Positions 52,152 through 62,119 are shown, counted from the first letter of the stretch. The stretch is 64,000 nt of DNA from Vibrio sp. PID17_43 (GCF_002608565.1 NZ_LIXM01000002.1:1-64000), one strand, 5' to 3'. A program made the numbers and translations. The notes: generated from the letters alone by a model not told the origin.

Positions 52152-53882
52152 CTACGCGGTTTCAAATAATGACTGAATTGCTTTGTAGATATCTTGTCTA
52201 CGAACTGGTTTAGAAACGAAACCATCCATTCCTGCTTGCAAACATGTGTTCTTGTCGCTTTCTGATGCATGAGCTGTAAGCGCTACAATGGGAATTTCAA
52301 TTCCTTTATTTCGGATTAATCTTGTTGCTGTTATACCATCCATCACCGGCATCGAAATATCCATTAAAATCATATCGATACTTTGACTGTTCTCATCTAA
52401 GAGCTCTATGGCCTTCGCTCCATGATTCGCAATGTAAACATGATGGCCTAGCTTATTAAGTATTAATTTGATGACGAGTTGGTTTGATTCGGTATCTTCA
52501 ACAATGAGAATATTCTTTGTTTTTGATGGTCTATTTGTTTCGAATTTGACTGGGAACTTTTGGTTATTACGCGTTAATACCGGGATTCGAATTTTAAAAT
52601 GTGACCCAACATTTTCCGTACTCTCTACACTGATCGTGCCACGCATCATTTCAACCAAATGTTTTGTAATGGCGAGCCCAAGCCCAGAACCACCAAATCG
52701 ACGTGTGATTGAGTTGTCAGCTTGGTGAAATGCAAAAAAGACATGTTCTAACTTTGACTGTGAAATACCTATCCCTGTATCAGTAACTGAGATCAACAGT
52801 TCACCACCGGCTTGCGCTACTGATACACCGACATGTCCACGGTCCGTAAACTTAATTGCATTTCCAATTAAGTTAAATAAAACCTGAGACACTCGTGTTG
52901 AATCAATCCAATACTGAGTGTTGTTATCTAGATTACAACTTATCTTAAAATTCAGACCCTTACTTTTAGCCACTTGTTCTTGTTGTGAAATGACGGGCGT
53001 GACAGTGTCACTAAGATTTGTCCATTGCTCGCTGAGTTGGAAACTGCCCGTTTCGATTTTGGATAAATCAAGAAGGTCACTTATGATTGCTAGTAACAGT
53101 TCTGCAGAGCACTCCATCTGATCTAACACTTTGGATTGGTCATTACGTAGCGTTGATTGCTTTAAGACATCTAACATGCCTAATACTGAATTTAGTGGCG
53201 TGCGTATTTCATGGCTCATCATGGCTAAGAATTCAGATTTAGAATGGTTAGCTTTCTCAGCTTCTTCTCGTGCTTTCGCTAACTCCGATGTTCTAATATC
53301 AACAATACGTTGTAACTTTTCTTTGGTTTCGATGTCGATAACCGCTCTTTCAATCAATGGGCTAAATCGTTGCAGGGTTTCTTTGTGTTCGAGGCTGAAA
53401 TGCCCTTTTTGTCCCCCAATAAGCAGGATAATATTTTGAGTAACTTCTGAACAAATGCCCGTCAATATCACCGAATTTACATGATTTTGAATAAAGCGAT
53501 TGAAATGACTCAACTCCATTAATTTCAATGGTTCAAACACCAAAATGCAGTCTCCATTGATCACCCTATTAAACGCGTTACCCTGTAACCAACTTACGTC
53601 TTCAAAAACACTATTCGTCGAGATAAGCGTGACAAAATCTTGTCTACTTTCTTCACGCGTTATGACAACAAAATCATCGAAGTTAATATATTTTTTAAGG
53701 ATCGTAATTAGGCCTGTGAATATCTCGTTTCGGTTTCGAGCTTCACTCATCGCAGAGATGGCTGATAGGATCGCTCGGTTTTCATCTGCGAGCTGTTTTT
53801 CTCGTTGCCTTGTGTGCTTGAGTTCGGCTAATGCCTCTTGCAACGCTTCTTGTTGAAATATTTCTGAGTGTTTATTTTTCAT
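52152..53882 (-). CDS. Soluble hybrid histidine kinase paired with a FIST sensor
   Basis: The 576-residue protein has no transmembrane segment: an N-terminal coiled coil (about 1-45), a GAF-like region (about 50-185), a second coiled coil, the HisKA domain with His224 in [10 protein letters not shown], the ATPase domain ([25 protein letters not shown]) and a receiver domain with phospho-acceptor Asp508 ([12 protein letters not shown]) and Lys558. It overlaps the FIST gene by 11 bases. This is the arrangement of NosP/NahK and of V. cholerae VpsV/VpsS, where a FIST protein controls a hybrid kinase affecting biofilm, VpsS acting through LuxU. A histidine phosphotransfer domain is not present, so phosphate must pass to a separate protein. 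Confidence 0.88.
   Translation of the reverse strand: MKNKHSEIFQQEALQEALAELKHTRQREKQLADENRAILSAISAMSEARNRNEIFTGLITILKKYINFDDFVVITREESRQDFVTLISTNSVFEDVSWLQGNAFNRVINGDCILVFEPLKLMELSHFNRFIQNHVNSVILTGICSEVTQNIILLIGGQKGHFSLEHKETLQRFSPLIERAVIDIETKEKLQRIVDIRTSELAKAREEAEKANHSKSEFLAMMSHEIRTPLNSVLGMLDVLKQSTLRNDQSKVLDQMECSAELLLAIISDLLDLSKIETGSFQLSEQWTNLSDTVTPVISQQEQVAKSKGLNFKISCNLDNNTQYWIDSTRVSQVLFNLIGNAIKFTDRGHVGVSVAQAGGELLISVTDTGIGISQSKLEHVFFAFHQADNSITRRFGGSGLGLAITKHLVEMMRGTISVESTENVGSHFKIRIPVLTRNNQKFPVKFETNRPSKTKNILIVEDTESNQLVIKLILNKLGHHVYIANHGAKAIELLDENSQSIDMILMDISMPVMDGITATRLIRNKGIEIPIVALTAHASESDKNTCLQAGMDGFVSKPVRRQDIYKAIQSLFETA
53000..53012. other. matS site (MatP-binding), exact match
   Basis: GTGACAGTGTCAC fits matS GTGACRNYGTCAC in all positions, about 1 kb from dif, inside the hybrid kinase gene. 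Confidence 0.85.
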
Positions 53883-55059
53883 AAGGTTTGTGGAAAATAG
53901 CTGATGAAATCATCAAGTTTCCATGTCCATGTTCACCACCTATGAATCGCCCCTGCTCACCAAAGGTGAATGGACATATAAATGGTAGATTGTCGAGTTC
54001 TTGGTTAATTTGATCACAAACAGCATTTATGTCTTGTTTTAAGTGCAACATAGATCCAGCACAAAAGATATTAATCACGCCTATTTTTTGCGAATCTTCC
54101 AACTTTTGATTAAATGCGCTGCTAACCACCCTCGCCGCTCTGGCAATCAGTTGCTCACGGCTTCCTTGCATCAGGGTGAGCGCCTCTCCCTCATTGACAG
54201 CGGAAAATAGTTCAATTCCACCATCATCGGTTTCTCTTACTGGATGGGAGAGTTTGTAGTATGGTCGACCATATAAATTCCCCGCGACACGTCCTAATGG
54301 ATACGCACTGGTGTTAGTAAAGAGGAAGCTATCTCTTGCTAAATGCTGTTCGTGATATTTGGTCCATTTACGATAGACCCCAAGCGCGGGTTGGTGATCA
54401 ATTTCTAGTATGCAGCGACCTTGTGTTTTAGTCGCGATACCGCCCAACTCTGTCGGTGAATGACCAGCGCTAAAAGCAATCGCAGCCGGTTGAGATGAGT
54501 AAAATAACGTTAAGCTGACCCCGCTTTGTTCATAGGTTTGAGTGGTCATAATTGACCAGTTTCCCTCAATATGATTATCGGCAGCAGAGCCCCCTATGAT
54601 GGGGACTAAAGTGCCAAATCGGTTATCTATGTACTCGATGATCTCTTCTTCTTTGCCAGGAGTCGAGTGCAACAGAATCAGATTAGGGACTTCGCCGGGA
54701 CATTCCGCATGGTGTAACGCCATGTCCAATGCCTTATTTACACTTGCTTTTATACTCGTGTTATAAGTCGCGATTCCAGTACCGTAGGCGTACTGTCCCG
54801 AGTCAAAAATCGCTAAAGCCGCGATCACTGGCCCCTTATGATACCCACTATTGGTCATGATTGCCTGGCACGAACTGGCGCCGTGAAAAGAGATATCGGG
54901 AAAGTACTTTAGAATTGCCTCATGAATAGCTGTAAAGTCATACTCCTCAGTATAGTAGCAGATGAGATGACATAAATTGGCCGCATTAAGCTCTGAGTGA
55001 ATTTTTGCTATCGCTAAATGTTCGTCTGTTATATAGGTAAATGTGGTTTGGCAGTGCAT
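53872..55059 (-). CDS. FIST-domain sensor protein (NosP/VpsV-like)
   Basis: The 395-residue cytosolic protein has FIST N-terminal (about 25-220, HGASSCQAIM, LLHSTPGKEEEII, GGSAADNHIEGNW) and FIST C-terminal (about 225-370, ILEIDHQPALGVYRKW, EGEALTLMQGS) domains. FIST proteins next to kinases have been shown in several bacteria to bind haem and sense nitric oxide (NosP), and V. cholerae VpsV belongs to this group. Whether this one binds haem cannot be read from sequence. It is the first gene of a two-gene operon; the following kinase gene overlaps its end. Confidence 0.85.
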   Translation of the reverse strand: MHCQTTFTYITDEHLAIAKIHSELNAANLCHLICYYTEEYDFTAIHEAILKYFPDISFHGASSCQAIMTNSGYHKGPVIAALAIFDSGQYAYGTGIATYNTSIKASVNKALDMALHHAECPGEVPNLILLHSTPGKEEEIIEYIDNRFGTLVPIIGGSAADNHIEGNWSIMTTQTYEQSGVSLTLFYSSQPAAIAFSAGHSPTELGGIATKTQGRCILEIDHQPALGVYRKWTKYHEQHLARDSFLFTNTSAYPLGRVAGNLYGRPYYKLSHPVRETDDGGIELFSAVNEGEALTLMQGSREQLIARAARVVSSAFNQKLEDSQKIGVINIFCAGSMLHLKQDINAVCDQINQELDNLPFICPFTFGEQGRFIGGEHGHGNLMISSAIFHKPYEK

Positions 55060-55123
55060 ACGCGTTTATTATTTTTTCTACTTTACTGTTATACCACTGT
55101 TATAATTTACTGCTACCTAAGAA

Positions 55124-55158
55124 CGTATTAATTGTGCATAAAATCCACAATTAATACG
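55124..55158. repeat. 13-bp perfect inverted repeat upstream of the FIST gene
   Basis: CGTATTAATTGTG and CACAATTAATACG are separated by 9 bases. It lies between the FIST gene start and the stop of the next minus-strand gene. It may be an operator of the FIST operon or a T-poor terminator. Confidence 0.6.
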
Positions 55159-55171
55159 GGGCAGATCTGAT

Positions 55172-55528
55172 TTATAATTGTACTTCGATGATATTTTTGC
55201 TTGATTTGAAATGAATCACTCTTTCTTTCGAAATATCACTCCAGGCAACATTGTGATGGTTATCATCAATAACAATAAACTCACCGGATTGATTTAGATC
55301 AACTTTCACACTGTCACTTTCTGAGCTTTCGATCGAAAATCCGTCAGTAGCTTTGTTTATTATGATTTTTTCAGGTCCAATTGTTACATCACATCGCTGT
55401 TTTTGTGAACAATCCACAATGCTGCTTGCTTCATAAGTAAAGGTGCGCCAGAAAAAGGCACCAACTAAAAGACTGAGCATGATTAAGATTTGTGCAAGTC
55501 GCGCCTTTGTTAACTTTTGTGCAGGCAT
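55172..55528 (-). CDS. Small single-span membrane protein divergent from ccoN
   Basis: The 118-residue protein has an N-terminal basic stretch, one transmembrane helix (about 12-32) and an exported domain with two cysteines (VDCSQKQRCDVTIG) and a beta-rich pattern. TTAGGAATT precedes ATG 55528; an earlier ATG at 55558 is less likely. I do not recognise it. Its divergent position beside the cbb3 operon may hint at a role in oxidase assembly or redox control. Confidence 0.65.
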   Translation of the reverse strand: MPAQKLTKARLAQILIMLSLLVGAFFWRTFTYEASSIVDCSQKQRCDVTIGPEKIIINKATDGFSIESSESDSVKVDLNQSGEFIVIDDNHHNVAWSDISKERVIHFKSSKNIIEVQL

Positions 55529-55617
55529 AATTCCTAATATCCTTGTTACAAACTTCAAACTTTTTAAATAAAACTTGAATTCCAGAGGCTTAGTAAGGTT
55601 ACTACTCTGTCATTGAA

Positions 55618-55742
55618 TTGTTAATTCAAGTATAGTGCCTGGCTGAAAATGCCACTTTTTATTAAAGTCAGCAATAGAAAAAAGTTATCATAACACTTTA
55701 ATTCTTGAGTTTACTTGGGTGGTGTTACGACGAAAGTCGTGT
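55618..55742 (+). promoter_or_regulatory. ccoN upstream region: ArcA-like site and leader hairpin
   Basis: GTTAATTCAA near 55618 resembles the start of the ArcA consensus and is part of the palindrome TTGAATT-GTT-AATTCAA; a second GTTAATTAG lies near 55758. ACGAC-GAAA-GTCGT (55727-55740) is a hairpin with a GAAA tetraloop. I found no good FNR box here. Confidence 0.3.
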
Positions 55743-55783
55743 TGGAAGTGAAGTGTAGTTAATTAGAAATTGGAAGCATGCAA

Positions 55784-57211
55784 ATGAGCCAAGTAAAGCA
55801 GCTTGAACAAAACTACAACTATACAGTCGTTCGCCAATTTACCCTCGTGACCATTTTATGGGGCATAGTTGGTATGGCTGTTGGTGTTTTGATTGCCGCT
55901 CAATTAGTTTGGCCACAGCTAAACTTTGATACGCCGTGGTTGACGTACAGTCGTTTACGTCCGCTGCATACTAATGCGGTAATTTTTGCGTTTGGTACAA
56001 GTGCTCTGTTCGCAACATCTTATTATGTTGTTCAGCGTACCTGTCAAACGCGTCTTTTTGGTGGCCCACTCGTTGCCTTCACCTTTTGGGGTTGGCAAGC
56101 AATCATCCTTGCTGCAGCAATCACCTTACCTTTAGGTATTACCTCTGGTAAGGAATATGCTGAGTTGGAATGGCCAATTGATATCGCTATTGCGATTGTA
56201 TGGGTATCTTACGCGGTGGTGTTCTTTGGAACACTCGTTAAGCGTAATACTTCTCACATTTATGTGGCTAACTGGTTCTTCGGTGCCTTTATCATTACAG
56301 TAGCAATACTTCATATCGTGAACAGTATGGCAATTCCTGTCTCTCTCGGTAAATCATACTCGATTTATGCCGGTGCAGTGGATGCTATGGTTCAATGGTG
56401 GTATGGGCACAATGCGGTAGGTTTCCTACTGACCGCTGGTTTCCTAGGTATGATGTATTACTTTGTCCCTAAACAAGCTGAACGCCCTGTTTATTCTTAC
56501 CGTTTATCTATCGTTCACTTCTGGGCACTGGTTTCTCTGTACATTTGGGCTGGTCCTCACCACCTACACTATACCGCGTTACCTGACTGGACTCAGTCTC
56601 TAGGCATGGTGATGTCTTTGGTTCTATTCGCTCCGTCCTGGGGTGGTATGATCAACGGTATTATGACGCTGTCTGGCGCATGGCATAAGCTTCGCTACGA
56701 CCCTATTCTACGTTTCCTAATTGTTTCGTTGTCTTTCTACGGTATGTCTACGTTTGAAGGGCCAATGATGTCAATCAAGACGGTAAATGCCCTTTCTCAC
56801 TATACGGATTGGACCATTGGTCACGTTCACTCTGGTGCGTTAGGTTGGGTTGCTATGGTTTCTATTGGTTCTGTGTATCACCTAGTTCCTCGTCTATTTG
56901 GCCAAGAGCGCATGTACTCTGTTAGTTTGATCAATGTGCATTTCTGGTTAGCAACGATCGGTACGGTTCTCTACATTGTTGCGATGTGGATTTCCGGTGT
57001 GATGCAAGGCCTAATGTGGCGAGCTGTGAACTCTGACGGGACATTGACTTACAGCTTTGTCGAGTCAGTAGAAGCGTCTTACCCGTTCTATTTCGTACGT
57101 TTCCTAGGCGGTTTCATCTTCTTGTTAGGTATGTTCCTGATGGCATACAACACGTACAAGACGGTAACTGCGACTAAAGAAAGCTTAAAAGCTATCCCTC
57201 AACCGGCATAA
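55784..57211 (+). CDS. ccoN: cbb3-type cytochrome c oxidase subunit I (CcoN)
   Basis: CcoN is the catalytic subunit of the high-affinity terminal oxidase used at low oxygen, holding low-spin haem b and the haem b3-CuB centre. The 475 residues show about 12 transmembrane helices and metal ligands in [42 protein letters not shown] and [17 protein letters not shown] 55784 with GGAAG seven bases before is chosen; ATG 55778 is too close. First gene of ccoNOQP. Confidence 0.96.
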   Translation: MSQVKQLEQNYNYTVVRQFTLVTILWGIVGMAVGVLIAAQLVWPQLNFDTPWLTYSRLRPLHTNAVIFAFGTSALFATSYYVVQRTCQTRLFGGPLVAFTFWGWQAIILAAAITLPLGITSGKEYAELEWPIDIAIAIVWVSYAVVFFGTLVKRNTSHIYVANWFFGAFIITVAILHIVNSMAIPVSLGKSYSIYAGAVDAMVQWWYGHNAVGFLLTAGFLGMMYYFVPKQAERPVYSYRLSIVHFWALVSLYIWAGPHHLHYTALPDWTQSLGMVMSLVLFAPSWGGMINGIMTLSGAWHKLRYDPILRFLIVSLSFYGMSTFEGPMMSIKTVNALSHYTDWTIGHVHSGALGWVAMVSIGSVYHLVPRLFGQERMYSVSLINVHFWLATIGTVLYIVAMWISGVMQGLMWRAVNSDGTLTYSFVESVEASYPFYFVRFLGGFIFLLGMFLMAYNTYKTVTATKESLKAIPQPA

Positions 57212-57223
57212 GGAGATTAAAGA

Positions 57224-57841
57224 ATGAGTAATAATTCGAATAATCGCCACGAAATCTTTGAACGCAATGTCGGCTTGCTGGCTATTTTCATCGTTTTTGC
57301 CATCAGTTGGGGTGCGCTTGTTGAAATCACACCTCTGATTTTTCAAAAGCAAACGACTGAGCCCGTTGAAAACCTACGTGCTTATACCGCTCTGGAAATG
57401 GAAGGTCGTGATGTTTACATCCGTGAAGGGTGTAGCGTTTGTCACAGTCAGATGATCCGTCCATTCCGTTCCGAAACAGAACGTTATGGCCACTATTCTG
57501 TCGCTGGTGAAAGCGTATGGGAGCACCCATTCCTATGGGGTTCTAAGCGTACTGGTCCGGATTTGGCTCGCGTTGGTGGACGTTACTCTGACGAGTGGCA
57601 TCGCGTTCACTTAATTGACCCACGCGAACTCGTGCCAGAGTCAAACATGCCAGGTTTTCCATGGCTAGAAGAGAATGGACTAGACGGTAAGCTGACGCAG
57701 AAGAAACTAGAAGTGTTCCGCAACCAGTTCGGTGTTCCATACACAGATGAACAAATTGCGAATGCGGCTAAAGAAGTCGAAGGTAAAACAGAGATGGATG
57801 CAATCATCGCTTACCTTCAGTCTCTTGGTCATGCAATGTAG
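57224..57841 (+). CDS. ccoO: cbb3-type oxidase monohaem cytochrome subunit (CcoO)
   Basis: CcoO carries one covalently bound haem c at CSVCH (residues 70-74) and is fixed by one N-terminal membrane helix (about 15-38). The axial methionine is probably in [10 protein letters not shown]. At 205 residues it has the usual length. It starts 13 bases after ccoN with AAGGAG before it, and ccoQ follows. Confidence 0.96.
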   Translation: MSNNSNNRHEIFERNVGLLAIFIVFAISWGALVEITPLIFQKQTTEPVENLRAYTALEMEGRDVYIREGCSVCHSQMIRPFRSETERYGHYSVAGESVWEHPFLWGSKRTGPDLARVGGRYSDEWHRVHLIDPRELVPESNMPGFPWLEENGLDGKLTQKKLEVFRNQFGVPYTDEQIANAAKEVEGKTEMDAIIAYLQSLGHAM

Positions 57842-57853
57842 TAAGGAGGTCAT

Positions 57854-58027
57854 ATGGATTTCGGTACAATTCATAGTATTTATACCGTTGTGCTCTTCGC
57901 TAGTTTTATGGGCATCGTATGGTGGGCATTCAGTAAGAAACGCAAAGCGCGCTTCGAAGAAGATGCTAACTTGGTGTTTGCTGACGAAGAACAAACGACC
58001 TCAAATAACCAAGGAGTGAAGAAGTAA
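57854..58027 (+). CDS. ccoQ: cbb3-type oxidase small subunit CcoQ
   Basis: The 57-residue protein MDFGTIHSIYTVVLFASFMG continues with IVWWAFSKKRKARF and an acidic tail. One transmembrane helix followed by a basic segment and its place between ccoO and ccoP identify it as CcoQ (FixQ), which stabilises the complex. AAGGAGG precedes the ATG. Its TAA shares the A with the ATG of ccoP (TAATG), so translation is coupled. Confidence 0.93.
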   Translation: MDFGTIHSIYTVVLFASFMGIVWWAFSKKRKARFEEDANLVFADEEQTTSNNQGVKK

Positions 58028-59001
58028 TGACTACATTCTGGAGTCTCTGGATTATCGTGATTACTGTCGGTACGCTAGTAGGCTGTGCGATCCTCTTGAC
58101 TTGGTGCGCTAAAGATAAAATGGGCGTCGAGGAAGGGGAAGACATGGGCCACGAGTACGATGGTATTCGCGAGCTTAATAATCCACTGCCTAAGTGGTGG
58201 ACTTACCTATTTGTGAGCACTTTCGTGTTTGCAGCTATCTATCTGACCCTATTCCCAGGACTAGGCAACTTTAAAGGTGTCCTAAACTGGCAAAGTTCAG
58301 ATCAAACTGTTCGTACGTTGGAAGAGTCAAAAGAAGCCATCGCGCGCGCGCAAGAAAACAAACAACTAAACCAGTATGCGAAAGAGCTGGATGATGCTGA
58401 TGCATATTTTGGCGAAGCATTCCGCAAACTTGCACATAATACTGACGGTCTGCGCCCTATTCCTGAAATTGCGCAAGATCCAGAAGCAATCAAAGTTGGT
58501 CAGCGTTTGTTCTTACAGAACTGTTCTCAGTGTCACGGTTCTGATGCTCGTGGTCAAAAAGGTTTCCCTAATTTAACCGATGATGCATGGCTATATGGTG
58601 GTGAACCTGCAGCGATTGTTACTACGGTAATGGAAGGTCGAATCGGTCAAATGCCGGGTTGGAAAGATGCACTTGGCGAACAAGGTGTTCAAGAAGTCGT
58701 AAGCTACACGCTTAGTCTTTCTGGCCGTAAAGTTAACGCACGTGAAGCTGCTGCCGGCAAAGCCCGCTTCGTCGTATGTGCGGCGTGTCACGGTACTGAC
58801 GGTAAGGGTAACCCTGCTGTTGGTGCGCCGGATCTGACTGACCAATATTGGTTATTCGGCGACTCTCGCGCAGACGTTACTGAAACGGTAATGAACGGTC
58901 GTTCCGGTGTAATGCCAGCTTGGAAGGACATTCTAGGTGAAGACAAGGTTCAGCTGGTTTCGGCTTACGTCTGGAGCCTAAGCAACTCTGATAATAAGTA
59001 A
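58027..59001 (+). CDS. ccoP: cbb3-type oxidase dihaem cytochrome subunit (CcoP)
   Basis: CcoP feeds electrons into the oxidase. The 324 residues have two N-terminal membrane segments (about 5-27 and 57-78) and two cytochrome c domains with CSQCH (166-170) and CAACH (251-255), and ligand methionines in GRIGQMPGW and GRSGVMPAW. The double N-terminal helix is the longer CcoP form. Starts inside the ccoQ stop. A hairpin (59013-59035) follows, perhaps lowering expression of the assembly genes. Confidence 0.96.
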   Translation: MTTFWSLWIIVITVGTLVGCAILLTWCAKDKMGVEEGEDMGHEYDGIRELNNPLPKWWTYLFVSTFVFAAIYLTLFPGLGNFKGVLNWQSSDQTVRTLEESKEAIARAQENKQLNQYAKELDDADAYFGEAFRKLAHNTDGLRPIPEIAQDPEAIKVGQRLFLQNCSQCHGSDARGQKGFPNLTDDAWLYGGEPAAIVTTVMEGRIGQMPGWKDALGEQGVQEVVSYTLSLSGRKVNAREAAAGKARFVVCAACHGTDGKGNPAVGAPDLTDQYWLFGDSRADVTETVMNGRSGVMPAWKDILGEDKVQLVSAYVWSLSNSDNK

Positions 59002-59012
59002 CATTTCAATAA

Positions 59013-59035
59013 CGGCCCCTTTTATAGGGGCTGTC
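59013..59035 (+). terminator. Weak terminator between ccoP and ccoH
   Basis: ACGGCCCCT and AGGGGCTGT pair (one wobble) around a 5-nt loop and are followed by CTTTCCTTT. It may separate oxidase from assembly genes by partial readthrough. Confidence 0.6.
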
Positions 59036-59090
59036 TTTCCTTTAAATTTAAAGCCTTACAATTTTTCATTTAGCTGTTGAGAACATTTTT

Positions 59091-59567
59091 ATGGTAAAGC
59101 CTTGGTATAAACAATTCTGGCCGTGGTTCCTGATCATCCTTCCTCTTACTGTCATTGTATGGACAATCGTCACCGTTGTCGTTTTCGCTAGCAACTCGGT
59201 ATCGTTGGTCGCTGAGGATTACTATAAAAAAGGTAAAGGCATCAATATCGACATCAGTAAAATGAACGTCGCTCGTGATCTTGGTCTCAACGCGACGGTT
59301 TCTTCTGGTGATGACACCATTGTTATTAGCTTGGTTAAAGGCAAGTTGCCTCACTTCCCCGCATTGATGGCGACATTTACACACCGCACTCTGCCAGATC
59401 GTGATTTCACCAAGCTATTGACGGCGGATGCAAAAGGCAATTATCGTCTAGCTGCGGATGAGTCGATCCAAGGCCCTTGGTTCGTCGAGCTTCAACCCCA
59501 CAACAAGGAATGGATGATTCAAGGTCGAGTCGAGTTCCCAGCATCACCAACGCCATTAATGAAGTAA
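59091..59567 (+). CDS. ccoH: cbb3 oxidase assembly protein FixH/CcoH
   Basis: The 158-residue protein has an N-terminal transmembrane helix (PWFLIILPLTVIVWTIVTVVVF) followed by LVAEDYYKKGKGINIDI, the family hallmark, and a periplasmic beta-rich domain. CcoH is needed for stable assembly of the cbb3 oxidase. It begins the assembly part ccoH-ccoI-ccoS, 89 bases after ccoP. No ccoG is seen in the window; it may lie elsewhere. Confidence 0.92.
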   Translation: MVKPWYKQFWPWFLIILPLTVIVWTIVTVVVFASNSVSLVAEDYYKKGKGINIDISKMNVARDLGLNATVSSGDDTIVISLVKGKLPHFPALMATFTHRTLPDRDFTKLLTADAKGNYRLAADESIQGPWFVELQPHNKEWMIQGRVEFPASPTPLMK

Positions 59568-59571
59568 GTCT

Positions 59572-61935
59572 ATGTGTAAATCCTGTTATCACTGTGGTGA
59601 CGATGTACCAGCCAACACGGATTTCAAAGTAGAGATATTAGATGAAATTCGCGATATGTGCTGCCCAGGTTGTGAAACTGTGGCACAAACCATTATCGAC
59701 AGTGGCCTTGTCTCCTACTACCAATACCGAACGGCTCCAGCTGAAAAGGCTGATTTAGTGCCTGAGCAACTTCAAGCTTTGGTTCACTATGACAACGAAG
59801 AGGTCCAATCAGAGTTCGTGCGTAACCATGAAAATATCTCTGAGGTCACCCTTTCTTTAGACGGTGTTTCCTGTGCCGCTTGTGCTTGGTTAATTGAGAA
59901 ACAAGTCTCAAATGCAAAAGGCTTAGTATCTATTCGTGTCAACACGACCACTAACCGTGCACTTCTTGCATGGGACAAAACACAAGTTCGCTTAAGTGAG
60001 TTGCTTTCAGTTATTCATAAGTTGGGTTATAAAGCGGCTCCGTTTGAAGCAGATAAACAAGAAGCTTCTTATCATCGCACGATGAAACAATACCTTTATC
60101 GCTTGGGTATCGCAGGCCTGGCGACGATGCAGGTAATGATGTTGGCTGTCGCTCTGTATCTCGAGGTCTTTGGTGACCTAGAGCCTGAATTCAAAAACTA
60201 TTTCCGTTGGGTAAGTTTGATCTTTGCCACTCCTGTGCTCCTTTATTCCGCACTGCCATTCTATCTTAATGCTTGGCGAAGCATTCGAGGTCGAACGTTG
60301 GGCATGGACGTACCGGTCTCTATAGCATTGATCTTCGCCTACGTGGCAAGTTTAATTGCGACCGCAACAGAACAAGGAGAGGTATTCTTTGAGTCCATTT
60401 CGATGTTTACCTTCTTTTTGTTGGTTGGCCGCTTTCTGGAGATGCGCGCTCGAAGAAAAGCCGCTGCGGCAAGTGGAAATCTGTTGAAACTCATTCCAGC
60501 AATTGCAACCACTCTCGAAGGCGAGCAAATTCCAGTTAAGACTCTAAAGGTCGGCGACCGCATTCGTGTCCTTCCTGGTGAGCATATTCCTGCAGACGGA
60601 AAAGTCATTTCTGGGCGGATCCACATTGATGAATCTATGCTTACAGGTGAATCTGTTCATGTCGTAAAAAAAGCTGGCGATGCTGTCTATGCCGGCACAC
60701 TAAATGGCGAAGAATCTTTTGAGCTTGAAGTCACCAACTCAAAAGCGGATTCGATGATTTCTAATATCGTACGCCTGCAAGACGAAGCACAACACTCCAA
60801 GCCTAAGATCGCCGAGATTGCGGATATAGTAGCGCGTTACTTTGTTGGTGTGATTCTGTTTATCTCTGCAGGAACGTGGTTCTACTGGCATCAAACCAAG
60901 CCAGATGATGCATTCTGGATCATGCTTTCTGTTTTGGTTGCAACTTGTCCATGTGCGCTATCGTTGGCAACACCAACGGCTCTAACCTGTGCCACTTCTC
61001 GCATGGGGAATTTTGGTATCCTACTGCGTAAAGGACATGTATTCGAAACGCTTTGTAAGATCAATCACCTTGTGGTGGATAAAACTGGCACTTTGACCAA
61101 AGGGGACATCGAAATCAGCGAGACTAAAACGTTTGGCGTGCTCACCGATAGAGATAGTCTTGCGATTGCAGCAGCGCTTGAAGCCCACGCTAACCACCCT
61201 ATTGCTCGCGCCTTTTCTAGCTTTGGAAAACAGGATGTGGCTGTAACTGACGTTCAAAATATCATCGGCTCAGGTATTCAAGGCGCATGGGGAAATAAAA
61301 CCGTAAAGATTGGTAGTGCCGCATTTGTGCTCGGTGAAGCCAGAGATGAAAGTAATGCCGTTTACTTATCGGTAAATGATAGCCATGTGTCTACATTCTA
61401 TTATCGTGACCCAATCCGTAAAGAAAGCCGAGCGTTTATCCAACGTTTCGCGGATGCGGGTATTAAAACCACATTGCTGACTGGTGATTCACGGCAAAAT
61501 GCACAACCGGTTGCGAACGAAGTCGGTATTGATCATGTAATCGCCTCTGCAAAACCGGAAGACAAACTCGCATACCTTAAGAGTCTAGATCAAAACGACA
61601 TCACGATGATGGTCGGGGACGGTATTAACGATGCGCCTACATTGGCGGGTGCCCACCTTTCAGTTGCAATGGGTAGTGGAACCGATGTAGCGAAAGCTTC
61701 TGCTGATATGACGCTTCTTGGCGACAATTTGGAAAAGTTATTGGAAGCCAGATTGCTTGCGATACGTACAAGAAAGATAATTCGAGAAAACTTAGCTTGG
61801 TCTTTGGGTTACAACCTGTTAATTTTGCCGCTGGCAGTCGCAGGTCTCGTCGCACCGTATGTTGCTGTAGTTGGCATGTCTGCGAGCTCTATAGTTGTAG
61901 TTTCGAACTCTTTGAGACTGCTTAAAGAAAAGTAA
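59572..61935 (+). CDS. ccoI: Copper-transporting P1B-type ATPase CcoI (FixI)
   Basis: CcoI supplies copper for the CuB centre of the oxidase by export across the inner membrane. The 787 residues begin with a cysteine-rich segment (CKSCYHCG, CCPGC), then a heavy-metal domain with GVSCAACAW (about 100), eight membrane helices with the metal motif CPC in VATCPCALSLATPTA, the phosphorylation motif DKTGTLTKGD (Asp about 503), the HP-type motif in EAHANHPIA and GDGINDAPTLA. It begins 5 bases after ccoH; ccoS follows after 10 bases. Confidence 0.95.
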   Translation: MCKSCYHCGDDVPANTDFKVEILDEIRDMCCPGCETVAQTIIDSGLVSYYQYRTAPAEKADLVPEQLQALVHYDNEEVQSEFVRNHENISEVTLSLDGVSCAACAWLIEKQVSNAKGLVSIRVNTTTNRALLAWDKTQVRLSELLSVIHKLGYKAAPFEADKQEASYHRTMKQYLYRLGIAGLATMQVMMLAVALYLEVFGDLEPEFKNYFRWVSLIFATPVLLYSALPFYLNAWRSIRGRTLGMDVPVSIALIFAYVASLIATATEQGEVFFESISMFTFFLLVGRFLEMRARRKAAAASGNLLKLIPAIATTLEGEQIPVKTLKVGDRIRVLPGEHIPADGKVISGRIHIDESMLTGESVHVVKKAGDAVYAGTLNGEESFELEVTNSKADSMISNIVRLQDEAQHSKPKIAEIADIVARYFVGVILFISAGTWFYWHQTKPDDAFWIMLSVLVATCPCALSLATPTALTCATSRMGNFGILLRKGHVFETLCKINHLVVDKTGTLTKGDIEISETKTFGVLTDRDSLAIAAALEAHANHPIARAFSSFGKQDVAVTDVQNIIGSGIQGAWGNKTVKIGSAAFVLGEARDESNAVYLSVNDSHVSTFYYRDPIRKESRAFIQRFADAGIKTTLLTGDSRQNAQPVANEVGIDHVIASAKPEDKLAYLKSLDQNDITMMVGDGINDAPTLAGAHLSVAMGSGTDVAKASADMTLLGDNLEKLLEARLLAIRTRKIIRENLAWSLGYNLLILPLAVAGLVAPYVAVVGMSASSIVVVSNSLRLLKEK

Positions 61936-61945
61936 GAGAGCTAAC

Positions 61946-62110
61946 ATGGAAAGTCTTTACATATTAATCCCTATCGCCATTGTATTGGTTTGTGTAGCTG
62001 CCGCCGTATTTCTTTGGGCCGTTCGTAGCGATCAGTTCGAAGACCTTGAGCGGCAAGGTCACAACATCCTATTGGGTGAAGAAGAAAAAACACATAACAA
62101 AAAATCCTAG
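61946..62110 (+). CDS. ccoS: cbb3 oxidase maturation protein CcoS
   Basis: The 54-residue protein MESLYILIPIAIVLVCVAAA continues with VFLWAVRSDQFEDLERQG, a single helix followed by the family motif WAV.S.QF.DL...G. CcoS is required for cofactor insertion into cbb3 oxidase. Position after ccoI is usual. Confidence 0.93.
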   Translation: MESLYILIPIAIVLVCVAAAVFLWAVRSDQFEDLERQGHNILLGEEEKTHNKKS

Positions 62111-62119
62111 CCTTATTAT

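Noticed and set aside
57732..58019. 95-codon frame across the ccoO end and ccoQ
   Set aside because: The true gene in this interval is ccoQ at 57854-58027 in another frame, with its own ribosome-binding site and family features.
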